A stretch of DNA of 64,000 bases from Mesobacillus harenae. GTDB taxonomy: Bacteria > Bacillota > Bacilli > Bacillales > Cytobacillaceae. How positions within the stretch are numbered: the stretch's first letter is position 1; the number at the start of each line of letters is the position of its first letter. The translations under genes and the position numbers were made by a program. The stretch spans positions 1 to 64,000 of the forward strand of contig NZ_JABUNR010000003.1 in NCBI RefSeq assembly GCF_013343715.1, read 5' to 3'. The notes under the pieces were generated by a model, which made no database searches, was not told the DNA's origin, and was given only the letters and a program-made list of their open reading frames with translations. Below, in pieces: positions 57,364 through 64,000 of this stretch.

Positions 57364-57573
57364 ATGGCAAACAACAACAGCAACAACAGCAACCAGCTAC
57401 TTGTTCAAGGAGCTCAACAAGCTATCGACCAAATGAAGTTCGAAATTGCTTCTGAGTTTGGTGTTAACCTTGGTGCAGATACTACTTCACGTGCTAACGG
57501 ATCCGTTGGTGGTGAGATCACTAAGCGTTTAGTTTCTTTCGCTCAGCAGCAAATGAGCGGTCTACAAAGATAA
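57364..57573 (+). CDS. sspA: Small acid-soluble spore protein, alpha/beta type
   Basis: The 69-residue protein coats and protects spore DNA, changing it to an A-like form and blocking UV and hydrolytic damage. It has the GPR protease cleavage site [10 protein letters not shown] (about 25-34), the Asn/Gln-rich N terminus and the conserved [16 protein letters not shown] tail. AAGGAGGTGAT is a near-perfect ribosome site. It should be expressed only in the forespore. It follows thiI as sspA does in B. subtilis. Confidence 0.95.
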   Translation: MANNNSNNSNQLLVQGAQQAIDQMKFEIASEFGVNLGADTTSRANGSVGGEITKRLVSFAQQQMSGLQR

Positions 57574-57599
57574 CAACAAAAACTAAAAAAGAATGGCTA

Positions 57600-57638
57600 C
57601 TGGGAACGGGGGGTAACCTCCGTTCCTTTAATTTTTTG
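57600..57638 (+). terminator. Terminator after the SASP gene
   Basis: GGAACGG pairs with CCGTTCC around a GGGGTAACCT loop, followed by a T-rich run. Confidence 0.7.
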
Positions 57639-57716
57639 CTCACCTATAAATATTTTAATTTTCTGTCATGTTCAGCTATAATTATACTGTAGTAATTACA
57701 GAGGAGGACGCTGAAT

Positions 57717-59300
57717 ATGGAGAGAGAAAATCTGATTGCACCTGAAAAGTATAACTTGGTGTCGGAGGTAGAGCGTTTCACTGATGAGAGCAATAGGCTT
57801 GCCGTAATGTGGGAAAACGAGACCGGAGAACGCAGACAAATTACATATAAGCAATTGATGGAAGCTGTAAATAAAATTGGAAACGTTTTCTTGGACAGCG
57901 GATTAAAGAAAGGTGATGTAGTTTTAGTCATCGTTCCCCGTTTGATTGAGGCTTACCAAGTTTATTTAGCTGCCCTTAAAGCTGGATTGGTAGTAATACC
58001 CAGTTCAGAATTGTTAAGGTCAAAAGATCTTCAATATCGGATCACTCATGGTGAAGTTAAAGCAATAATCAGCTACTTTCCATACATCAGCCAGTTCTCT
58101 GACATAAAAGAAGCAGAACAGATTAAACGGTTCGTTGTAGGAAAAGAAGCTGAAGGCTGGCTGCACCTTGATAAAGAGATGGAGAAGGCATCTCCTGTTT
58201 TAATGTTATCTCCTACCTCAAGAGACGATATGGCATTTTTATCTTATACATCCGGTACCACAGGCAATCCAAAGGGAGTGGTTCATACCCATGGATGGGC
58301 ATTCGCACATCTACGAACGGCTGCAGCAAACTGGCTCGGTATTGAAGATGGAGATACTGTATGGGCAACGGCTGGCCCTGGATGGCAGAAGTGGATCTGG
58401 AGCCCTTTTCTCTCAGTTTTAGGAACTGGTGCAACTGGCCTTGTATACAACGGGAAGTTTGAGCCAAAAAAATATTTGCAGCTTTTAGAGGACTACTCAG
58501 TAAATGTCCTTTGCTGTACTCCGACTGAATACAGATTAATGGCAAAGGTTGATAACCTTAATGACTATAGGCTTCCAAATCTCCATAGTGCGGTCTCAGC
58601 TGGTGAACCATTAAACAGGGAAGTTATTGAAACTTTTAAAAAGCATTTCAATGTGGATGTCAGGGATGGATACGGGCAAACAGAGAACACTCTTCTTGTC
58701 GGTGTAACCAAAGGGATGGAGTTAAAACCTGGCTCAATGGGAAAACCTACTCCAGGAAATCATGTAGACATTATTAATGAAAATGGTGAGTCATGCAAAC
58801 CAGGTGAAATAGGGGATATAGCTGTTCATGCTGATACACCGGCATTGTTTAAAAATTACTTTAAAGATCCAGAACGAACAACGATGCAGTTCAGAGGGGA
58901 TTTCTATATTACCGGTGATAAAGCAACGAAGGATGAAGATGGCTATTTTTGGTTTGAAGGCCGTGGAGACGATATAATTATCAGCTCAGGATATACAATT
59001 GGGCCATTTGAAGTAGAAGATGCTCTTGTTAAGCATCCTTATGTCAAAGAATGCGCCGTTGTGGGGAGTCCTGATGAAATACGAGGTCATATTGTCAAAG
59101 CGTTTGTTGTATTAAAAGAGGAAGTGGACAAAGATGATCCAGCATTGGTAAAAGCTTTGCAGGATCATGTGAAAAGCCTGACAGCACCCTATAAGTACCC
59201 TCGCAAAATTGTTTTTTTGCAGGAACTGCCTAAAACCACCTCAGGTAAAATCCGCAGAATTGAGCTTCGAAAACAAGAACTTGAAGGCATTAAAAAATAA
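57717..59300 (+). CDS. mbcS: Acyl-CoA synthetase, MbcS/YtcI type
   Basis: The 527-residue adenylate-forming enzyme activates a short or branched carboxylic acid to its CoA ester. The P-loop SYTSGTTGNPKGVVH lies near 176, the adenine motif is DGYGQTEN, and the C-terminal catalytic lysine is K511 in PKTTSGKIRR. The gene is the ytcI neighbour of sspA. Related MbcS enzymes make 2-methylbutyryl-CoA or isobutyryl-CoA as primers of branched-chain fatty acids, so that is the best inference; acetate or propionate are alternatives. GAGGAGG precedes the ATG. Confidence 0.8.
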   Translation: MERENLIAPEKYNLVSEVERFTDESNRLAVMWENETGERRQITYKQLMEAVNKIGNVFLDSGLKKGDVVLVIVPRLIEAYQVYLAALKAGLVVIPSSELLRSKDLQYRITHGEVKAIISYFPYISQFSDIKEAEQIKRFVVGKEAEGWLHLDKEMEKASPVLMLSPTSRDDMAFLSYTSGTTGNPKGVVHTHGWAFAHLRTAAANWLGIEDGDTVWATAGPGWQKWIWSPFLSVLGTGATGLVYNGKFEPKKYLQLLEDYSVNVLCCTPTEYRLMAKVDNLNDYRLPNLHSAVSAGEPLNREVIETFKKHFNVDVRDGYGQTENTLLVGVTKGMELKPGSMGKPTPGNHVDIINENGESCKPGEIGDIAVHADTPALFKNYFKDPERTTMQFRGDFYITGDKATKDEDGYFWFEGRGDDIIISSGYTIGPFEVEDALVKHPYVKECAVVGSPDEIRGHIVKAFVVLKEEVDKDDPALVKALQDHVKSLTAPYKYPRKIVFLQELPKTTSGKIRRIELRKQELEGIKK

Positions 59301-59313
59301 CTAAGTCTTGCAA

Positions 59314-59351
59314 AAGAAAAATACAGGCGAACGTAGCCTGTATTTTTTTGC
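59314..59351 (+). terminator. Terminator after mbcS
   Basis: AAATACAGGC and GCCTGTATTT form a ten-base-pair stem with seven T after it. Confidence 0.9.
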
Positions 59352-59430
59352 GGGATTGCTTAACTGGACATCGAGTCAGCTGTTTTTTATACTAACAGGA
59401 ATACACGACTCATAAGAAGGAGAAATGAGT

Positions 59431-61032
59431 ATGGGAAAACTCTGGTTTGGCGGAAAGATTTATACAATGCAGCTTGAAGGGGATATGGCTGAAGCCCTTT
59501 ATACAGAGAACGGGAAAATTATCGACCTGGGGGATAAATCAAATCTCGAAGCAACCTATAAACAGAGAATCACCGAGCGTATAGATCTCAAGGGAAAGAC
59601 CATGCTTCCGGGCTTTGTGGACAGTCACATGCACCTTATTGGACACGGCGAATCTTTAATACGTCTTGACTTATCGGAATGTACTTCTAAAAATCAAGTA
59701 TTTGAGGCACTTGTTAGATACGCAGAATTGCTAAAAGATAAAGAGTGGATAATTGGTGAAGGCTGGAATGAAAATCTCTGGGATAATCAAGAAATCATTC
59801 ATCGCAAAGAGCTTGATCTGCTGGTACCGGATCGTCCTGTAATCTTAAAAAGAGTATGCCGCCATGCTTTGGCCAGCAATACAGCTGCCTTGGAGAGAGC
59901 AGGTATATTATCATCAGCTGTTGTTTGTCCTCCTGGAGGAGTCATTGAAAGAGATGAAAATGGCACTCCAACAGGGATTCTCAAAGATCAGGCTCAGGAT
60001 TTATTGCTTTCGGCAGTGCCAGATGTCAGTGAAGAATATCTGAAAACGGCTCTTCGATCAGCCATAAAAAGTTCATATAAACTCGGTCTGACAGGAGTTC
60101 ACACAGAGGATATGAATTACTATGGGAGCTTTAGCCAGACATACGGTGCCTTTCATAAAGTCATAGAAGAGGAAGGATATAGATTTAGAGCCCATCTGTT
60201 AATTCATCATGAAGTGGCCCATCAAATTGAGTTTGTCAAGGAGACAAATGCCTCATCAGCTTGGCTTGAATTTGGACCTGTGAAAATTTTTGCGGATGGT
60301 GCTCTTGGAGGGCGGACAGCGCTGTTAAGCCACCCCTATGCCGATGCTCCTGAAACACATGGGGTTGCAATATATACTCTGGCGCAGCTGAAGGCACTTG
60401 TGGGCAAAGCTCGCAGCCTTGGCCGGGCAGTAGCCATTCATACTATTGGAGACTTAGCTTTTGAATATGCTCTTGATGCAATTGAAGCGAACCCTTTAAA
60501 AGGAAATTTACGAGATCGGTTAATACATGCACAAATTTTAAGGAAGGATCTGATTGACCGAGCGAAGCAGCTTCCCATTGTGCTGGATATTCAGCCTCGA
60601 TTTACGGCAACTGATTTTCCTTGGGTGATTGATCGGATTGGCAGAGATAACATGGAATTCTGTTACGCTTGGAAAACCTTGCTGGATGAAGGCGTACCGT
60701 GTGCAGGCGGTTCTGATGCACCGATTGAACCTGTTAACCCCTTACTTGGGATCCATGCAGCAGTCACGCGAACTAATCTTTCAGATCCAGATAAAATTGC
60801 TTATTATATTGATCAGGCTTTGACTGTATATGAAGCCGTGTCTCTTTTCACAAAAGGAAGTGCGTACGCTGCCTCTCATGAAAATTTTCGTGGTCAGATC
60901 AAACCTGGCTTTGATGCAGATTTCACTATATTTTATGATGATATTTTTGAGACAGCTCCAGATGACTTAGCAGACCTGAAAGTAGCTAAAACTGTGATCG
61001 GAGAAAGTACTGTATATGACGGAGACAATTAG
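59431..61032 (+). CDS. ytcJ: YtcJ-type amidohydrolase
   Basis: The 533-residue metal-dependent hydrolase of the amidohydrolase family 3 has the first metal ligands in GFVDSHMHLIGHG (about 64-76), a lysine-equivalent region KIFADGALGGRTALL, HTIGDLA and the terminal GGSDAPIEP with the last aspartate. The natural substrate is unknown; a formamide or N-acyl amidase is typical for the family. The ATG at 59431 has AAGGAG eight bases before it, while the ATG at 59425 is too close. Confidence 0.82.
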   Translation: MGKLWFGGKIYTMQLEGDMAEALYTENGKIIDLGDKSNLEATYKQRITERIDLKGKTMLPGFVDSHMHLIGHGESLIRLDLSECTSKNQVFEALVRYAELLKDKEWIIGEGWNENLWDNQEIIHRKELDLLVPDRPVILKRVCRHALASNTAALERAGILSSAVVCPPGGVIERDENGTPTGILKDQAQDLLLSAVPDVSEEYLKTALRSAIKSSYKLGLTGVHTEDMNYYGSFSQTYGAFHKVIEEEGYRFRAHLLIHHEVAHQIEFVKETNASSAWLEFGPVKIFADGALGGRTALLSHPYADAPETHGVAIYTLAQLKALVGKARSLGRAVAIHTIGDLAFEYALDAIEANPLKGNLRDRLIHAQILRKDLIDRAKQLPIVLDIQPRFTATDFPWVIDRIGRDNMEFCYAWKTLLDEGVPCAGGSDAPIEPVNPLLGIHAAVTRTNLSDPDKIAYYIDQALTVYEAVSLFTKGSAYAASHENFRGQIKPGFDADFTIFYDDIFETAPDDLADLKVAKTVIGESTVYDGDN

Positions 61033-61179
61033 AACTAGGGGACTATCCGGGAATAACATTACTTTTAATCGTTGAGATATTTATTTCTCGGAGTTTTGTT
61101 GACTCACTCATCATTCTTAAAAGTATTGCAATAATGGCATAATAATATAGTTGTTAAATCGTTCATTGCCACTCAAAGA

Positions 61180-61221
61180 GGGCAGACCTGACAAAAAATG
61201 TGTTGTCAGGTCTTTTTCTTT
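61180..61221 (+). terminator. Terminator between ytcJ and rarD
   Basis: AGACCTGACAA and TTGTCAGGTCT pair around an eight-base loop, followed by TTTTTC. Confidence 0.85.
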
Positions 61222-61271
61222 CGTTTTATAATTAATATTATTTCGAGACTAGAAAGAAAGGGGGATTTCAT

Positions 61272-62204
61272 ATGGATACTCAGGAACAAGAGCAGAGGAT
61301 GGGAATTTTCTACGCAGGATTTGCATACGTACTGTGGGGGTTTTTACCGATCTATTGGAAATTGCTTAATGATATTTTGGCTTATGAAATTCTAGCTAAC
61401 CGGGTTTTTTGGTCTTTGTTATTTATCCTTGTATTTCTTGTTTTATCAAAGAAGTGGGGAGTTTTTATTCAGACCTTTAGGGGCTTGGCTAAGAAGCCTC
61501 GCCAGTTACTCGCCCTAACCGCTGCCTCTTTATTAATTAGTACCAACTGGTTTTTTTACATATGGGCTGTCAATACAAATCAAATGGTAGAAGCAAGTTT
61601 GGGTTATTATATTAACCCTTTGGTAAGCGTCCTGCTGGGAATGATATTCCTGAAAGAACGGCTTTCCAAAGCCCAGTATATTAGCTTTGTATTGGCTGGT
61701 ATAGGGGTTCTGATCCTGACGATCTCATATGGGAAGTTCCCATGGATTGCTGTAACCCTGGCTGCTTCTTTTGGATTGTACGGCCTTGCTAAAAAACTGA
61801 TTAGGGTTGACTCAGCAATTGGGCTTGCTCTTGAAACAATGGTAGTAATGCCGATTGCTATCGGATACATGGCTTTCTTGTTTTATAAAGGAACAAATTC
61901 ATTTATGAGCCTTTCAATCACGACCGATCTGCTGTTAATTGGGGCTGGTGCCGCAACAGCTGTACCTTTGTTGTATTTTTCAAAAGGGGCCCAGCGTATT
62001 CCACTCTCTATGCTTGGATTTTTACAGTATATTGCGCCGACAATAATGCTGATTTTAGGGATATTTGTATTTCATGAAAGTTTCTCAAAACTTCATTTAT
62101 TATCGTTTACATTTATCTGGGGTGCCTTGACACTTTATTCCCTTTCTAGAACAAAATTAGCAACGGGCTGGCATCTAAAAAGGAAAAAAGGGCTAGAAAT
62201 GTAA
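61272..62204 (+). CDS. rarD: EamA-family transporter RarD
   Basis: The 310-residue protein has ten predicted membrane helices formed by two EamA halves, and the RarD features GIFYAGFAYVLWGFLPIYWK at the start and AASLLISTNWFFYIWAVN near residue 85. RarD proteins are proposed exporters or uptake systems (some annotated for chloramphenicol sensitivity) without a firm substrate. AAAGGGGGAT precedes the ATG. The terminator follows immediately after the stop, then the repeat array. Confidence 0.85.
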   Translation: MDTQEQEQRMGIFYAGFAYVLWGFLPIYWKLLNDILAYEILANRVFWSLLFILVFLVLSKKWGVFIQTFRGLAKKPRQLLALTAASLLISTNWFFYIWAVNTNQMVEASLGYYINPLVSVLLGMIFLKERLSKAQYISFVLAGIGVLILTISYGKFPWIAVTLAASFGLYGLAKKLIRVDSAIGLALETMVVMPIAIGYMAFLFYKGTNSFMSLSITTDLLLIGAGAATAVPLLYFSKGAQRIPLSMLGFLQYIAPTIMLILGIFVFHESFSKLHLLSFTFIWGALTLYSLSRTKLATGWHLKRKKGLEM

Positions 62205-62237
62205 AGAGAGGTTCGTTTCCGAACCTCTCTTTTTTGC
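62202..62237 (+). terminator. Terminator after rarD
   Basis: AAGAGAGGTTC and GAACCTCTCTT form an eleven-base-pair stem followed by T residues. Confidence 0.9.
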
Positions 62238-62249
62238 CGTATGTTTTTT

Positions 62250-62680
62250 GAAGAAAACCCGCTTCTTAGTCGGAGTCTCCAGTTTCTGCGTTTCTTACAG
62301 TCGGCTCCGCTTTTCATTGTCCAGCTCCAGCGCCTAGCTCCTCGAGTCGCTTCGGTCTTGCTGATGAAGTCAAAGTACGACTTCATCTCAAGCCCTCCAG
62401 CGCTTGTCGGAGCTGATCAAGGCGCTTCCGCTTTTCATTGTCCAGCTCCGCCTCCTAGGGGCTCGGGGTCATAAGTCAATCGCTTCTGAAGGCAAAGAAT
62501 GCCTTCTGCCAGCGCTCGGCTTATGCCTGTCGCCCCTGGTCAGTCGGCTCCGCTTTTCATTGTCCAGCTCCAGCGCCTAGCTCCTCGAGTCGCTTCGGTC
62601 TTGCTGATGAAGTCAAAGTACGACTTCATCTTCAAGCCCTCCAGCGCTTGTCGGAGCTGATCAAGGCGCTTCCGCTTTTA
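62250..62680 (+). repeat. Structured repeat array (partial B)-A-C-A, same 243-base period
   Basis: A 3' half of a B unit (about 62258-62303) is followed by A (core 62329-62426), C (about 62450-62546) and A (62572-62670). The two A units are 243 bases apart, as in the 19.5 kb array. In A, AGCGCC/GGCGCT, AGCTCC/GGAGCT and GATGAAGTC/GACTTCATC pair, with loop AAAGTAC. In C, AGGGGC/GCCCCT, CATAAG/CTTATG, CGCT/AGCG and GAAGGC/GCCTTC pair, with loop AAAGAAT. The linker TCCGCTTTTCATTGTCCAGC joins the units. The array ends at the stop codon of nadK and lies between convergent genes. Confidence 0.9.
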
Positions 62681-63481
62681 TTATAAAAATGTTCTTTTTA
62701 CTTTTTCCCAGAATGAGTTATCTTTTAATTTTACTGTTTTGATTCTTTTGTCGCTTAGTTTGATATCGATTTTTTCTACATGCTGTATGCTTAATGCTTC
62801 ATTATCTAACCCCATGGTTGGGTAATCGTTGCCGTCTTGAACAACTTTTAGGGTAAGAGTCCTCTCTTTGCTTAGAATAAAGGAGGAGCCAAGTGTGCGG
62901 TACCTGTTATTATTCACGGATGCCAGCTCACTTACCTGAAGGCATGGAAGGAGCGGATCAACAATTGAACCATTAAGAGATTTGTTATAGGCAGTACTGC
63001 CTGTTGGTGTTGCAACTACCATTCCATCTCCTCTGAAAGTTTCAAAGTGGAGTTCATCTATAAATACATCCATAACAAAGGTTTTGATAATAGATGAGCG
63101 GATGCTAAATTCATTTAAGCAGGAAAAAGCAGTTTCATCATCAATTGTCACATCCAGAATGGGATAGCGTCTGACCTCTATTTCGGTATTGGTAATGGCT
63201 TCGATCATTTTTGAGGTGTCTGTTAAATGGAAATCACAGTAAAGGCTAAGACTGCCGGTTGTGGAAATCCCGCCATATAAGCAGTCCTCTCTGTATCCTG
63301 TTTTTCTGACGGCCTGCAGGAAGGTGCCATCCCCCCCGATGCTGACTATTATATTCGCTTCTCTGAAGTCTTTTACAATTTTGAAGTTATATCGGTTTGC
63401 AATATCATATAAGGGTTCAACTTTTTCGATCATTTCAGAATCGGGCTTGTGGTAAAAATATATATTGCGGCGTTCAGGCAT
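62681..63481 (-). CDS. nadK: NAD kinase, second paralogue (PpnKB/YtdI)
   Basis: The 266-residue kinase makes NADP from NAD. The GGDGT motif is at 49-53 with catalytic D51, and the TPTGSTAYNKSLNGS segment binds NAD. It resembles the smaller Bacillus paralogue YtdI. TCTGGAGGAA precedes the ATG at 63481. Its stop codon touches the repeat array with no separate terminator, so the repeat stems themselves probably form the 3' end of the transcript. Confidence 0.92.
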   Translation of the reverse strand: MPERRNIYFYHKPDSEMIEKVEPLYDIANRYNFKIVKDFREANIIVSIGGDGTFLQAVRKTGYREDCLYGGISTTGSLSLYCDFHLTDTSKMIEAITNTEIEVRRYPILDVTIDDETAFSCLNEFSIRSSIIKTFVMDVFIDELHFETFRGDGMVVATPTGSTAYNKSLNGSIVDPLLPCLQVSELASVNNNRYRTLGSSFILSKERTLTLKVVQDGNDYPTMGLDNEALSIQHVEKIDIKLSDKRIKTVKLKDNSFWEKVKRTFL

Positions 63482-63635
63482 ATCTATTCCTCCAGACATT
63501 TATGTAATCTCTTATATTGTTACCCATTTGCGGTAACTCTTTGCTAAAATATAGGGGATTGACACAAGTTTAACATGTATAAGGATTTTTTTAAAAGGAC
63601 GACGCAATGAGAAAAATGAAGGAGGAAACAGCATT

Positions 63636-64000
63636 ATGAGCGGAAAACGATGGGCAGCTCTTGGAATAGCAGCAGGGCTTTTCATAATATCGGCCGTTAT
63701 CAACCTTTTATCGGTTTTTGCCTTTAACGAGGTTGATTCATCATTAACAGATTTCTTTGCCTCTACAGAAAAAGCCTTTGAAGAACAAATAATTGAAGAG
63801 GGCAATGGAATTAAAAAGATTGCTGTTCTGTCAGTGGACGGAGTGATACAGGATACAGGTGATGCAACATCATTTTTGCAAAGTCCCGGGTACAACCACC
63901 ATTCTTTTATGGATCAGCTCGAGCACGCTAAGAATGACAAATCAGTCGCGGCTATTATCTTGAGAGTTAATTCTCCGGGAGGCGGAGTAGTGGAAAGTGC
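63636..64000 (+). CDS. sppA: Signal peptide peptidase SppA (5' part, runs off the window)
   Basis: About 121 codons are present. A basic N terminus and a membrane anchor (ALGIAAGLFIISAVINLLSVF) precede the S49 protease region, in which IAVLSVDGVIQDTG and AIILRVNSPGGGVVES are visible. The catalytic serine and lysine would lie beyond the window. The enzyme degrades released signal peptides at the membrane. AAGGAGGAAA precedes the ATG. It is divergent from nadK as in B. subtilis (ytdI-sppA). Confidence 0.9.
   Translation, partial: MSGKRWAALGIAAGLFIISAVINLLSVFAFNEVDSSLTDFFASTEKAFEEQIIEEGNGIKKIAVLSVDGVIQDTGDATSFLQSPGYNHHSFMDQLEHAKNDKSVAAIILRVNSPGGGVVES

Noticed and set aside
62241..62474. 77-codon frame in the second repeat array
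   Set aside because: It lies inside repeat units, lacks a ribosome site and has no protein-like features.
62250..62680. Integron cassette array with attC sites
   Set aside because: The unit palindromes recall attC folding, but there is no integrase gene, no cassette coding sequence between them and no core site pattern that I could see.

Overview
The window looks like a chromosomal segment of a low-GC, endospore-forming Bacillaceae bacterium, with a Mesobacillus/Cytobacillus-type relative of Bacillus subtilis most likely. The basis is the spore genes (cse60, an alpha/beta SASP), ccpA, ezrA, refZ, sftA and bacillithiol-type genes. The gene order closely follows the B. subtilis 'yt' region: ytfP-murJ-ytzG, amyX, ytmP-ytzH-trmB-ytnP-ytoP, ytoQ-ytpP-ytpQ-sftA-murC, ampS-ytxGHJ-aroA-ccpA, acuCBA/acsA, tyrS, rpsD-dgcP, ytsP-refZ-hisJ-ezrA-braB, nifZ-thiI-sspA, ytcI/ytcJ, nadK-sppA. 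No tRNA, rRNA, prophage or CRISPR array is visible. The only mobile-element trace is the edge of an IS3-type transposase gene at the left end.

Layout. 0-5.7 kb: IS edge, sporulation protein Cse60, flavoprotein YtfP, lipid II flippase MurJ, a Gly/Pro-repeat protein, an RsuA-type pseudouridine synthase and a small DeoR-type regulator. 6-20 kb: dipeptidase PepV with D-alanine aminotransferase, a cysteine synthase, RNA phosphodiesterase ThpR, YtlQ, pullulanase AmyX, YtmP/YtzH, TrmB, lactonase YtnP, YtzB, M42 peptidase YtoP and a DUF84 NTPase. 20-31 kb: YtoQ, a lipoprotein, a PTS IIC-like membrane protein coupled to thioredoxin-like YtpP, YtpQ, DNA translocase SftA, an unrecognised 223-residue protein, MurC, aminopeptidase AmpS and the SigB-type ytxGHJ cluster. 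31-45 kb: AroA, CcpA, the acetate/acetoin block acuABC and acsA with a shared cre site, a large class A PBP, a T-box-controlled tyrS and rpsD with a long leader. 45-64 kb: diguanylate cyclase DgcP, a catabolite-controlled methionine gamma-lyase, free-methionine-sulfoxide reductase, RefZ, HisJ, EzrA, BraB, NifZ-ThiI, SASP, an acyl-CoA synthetase, an amidohydrolase, RarD, NAD kinase and the start of SppA.

The genes fall into working groups. MurJ, MurC, Dat, PepV, PBP and EzrA serve wall synthesis and division. SftA and RefZ link chromosome handling to division. NifZ and ThiI make 4-thiouridine in tRNA, with TrmB, TyrS and the pseudouridine synthase as further RNA factors. CcpA sits beside its probable targets acsA/acuABC, and a near-perfect cre also overlaps the methionine gamma-lyase promoter.

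The most unusual content is a family of dispersed, highly structured intergenic repeats. Two arrays (about 19.46-19.96 kb and 62.25-62.68 kb) are built from roughly 100-base units of three sequence types (A, B, C) that alternate with an identical 243-base period. Each unit folds on paper into nested stems. All three types share a terminal loop of the form AAAGNAY on unrelated stems, and compensatory base changes are visible between the two arrays. Simpler relatives lie near 0.66, 4.57, 32.95 and 39.17 kb. All are in the same orientation and most lie between convergent genes. I do not recognise this family from a named database entry.
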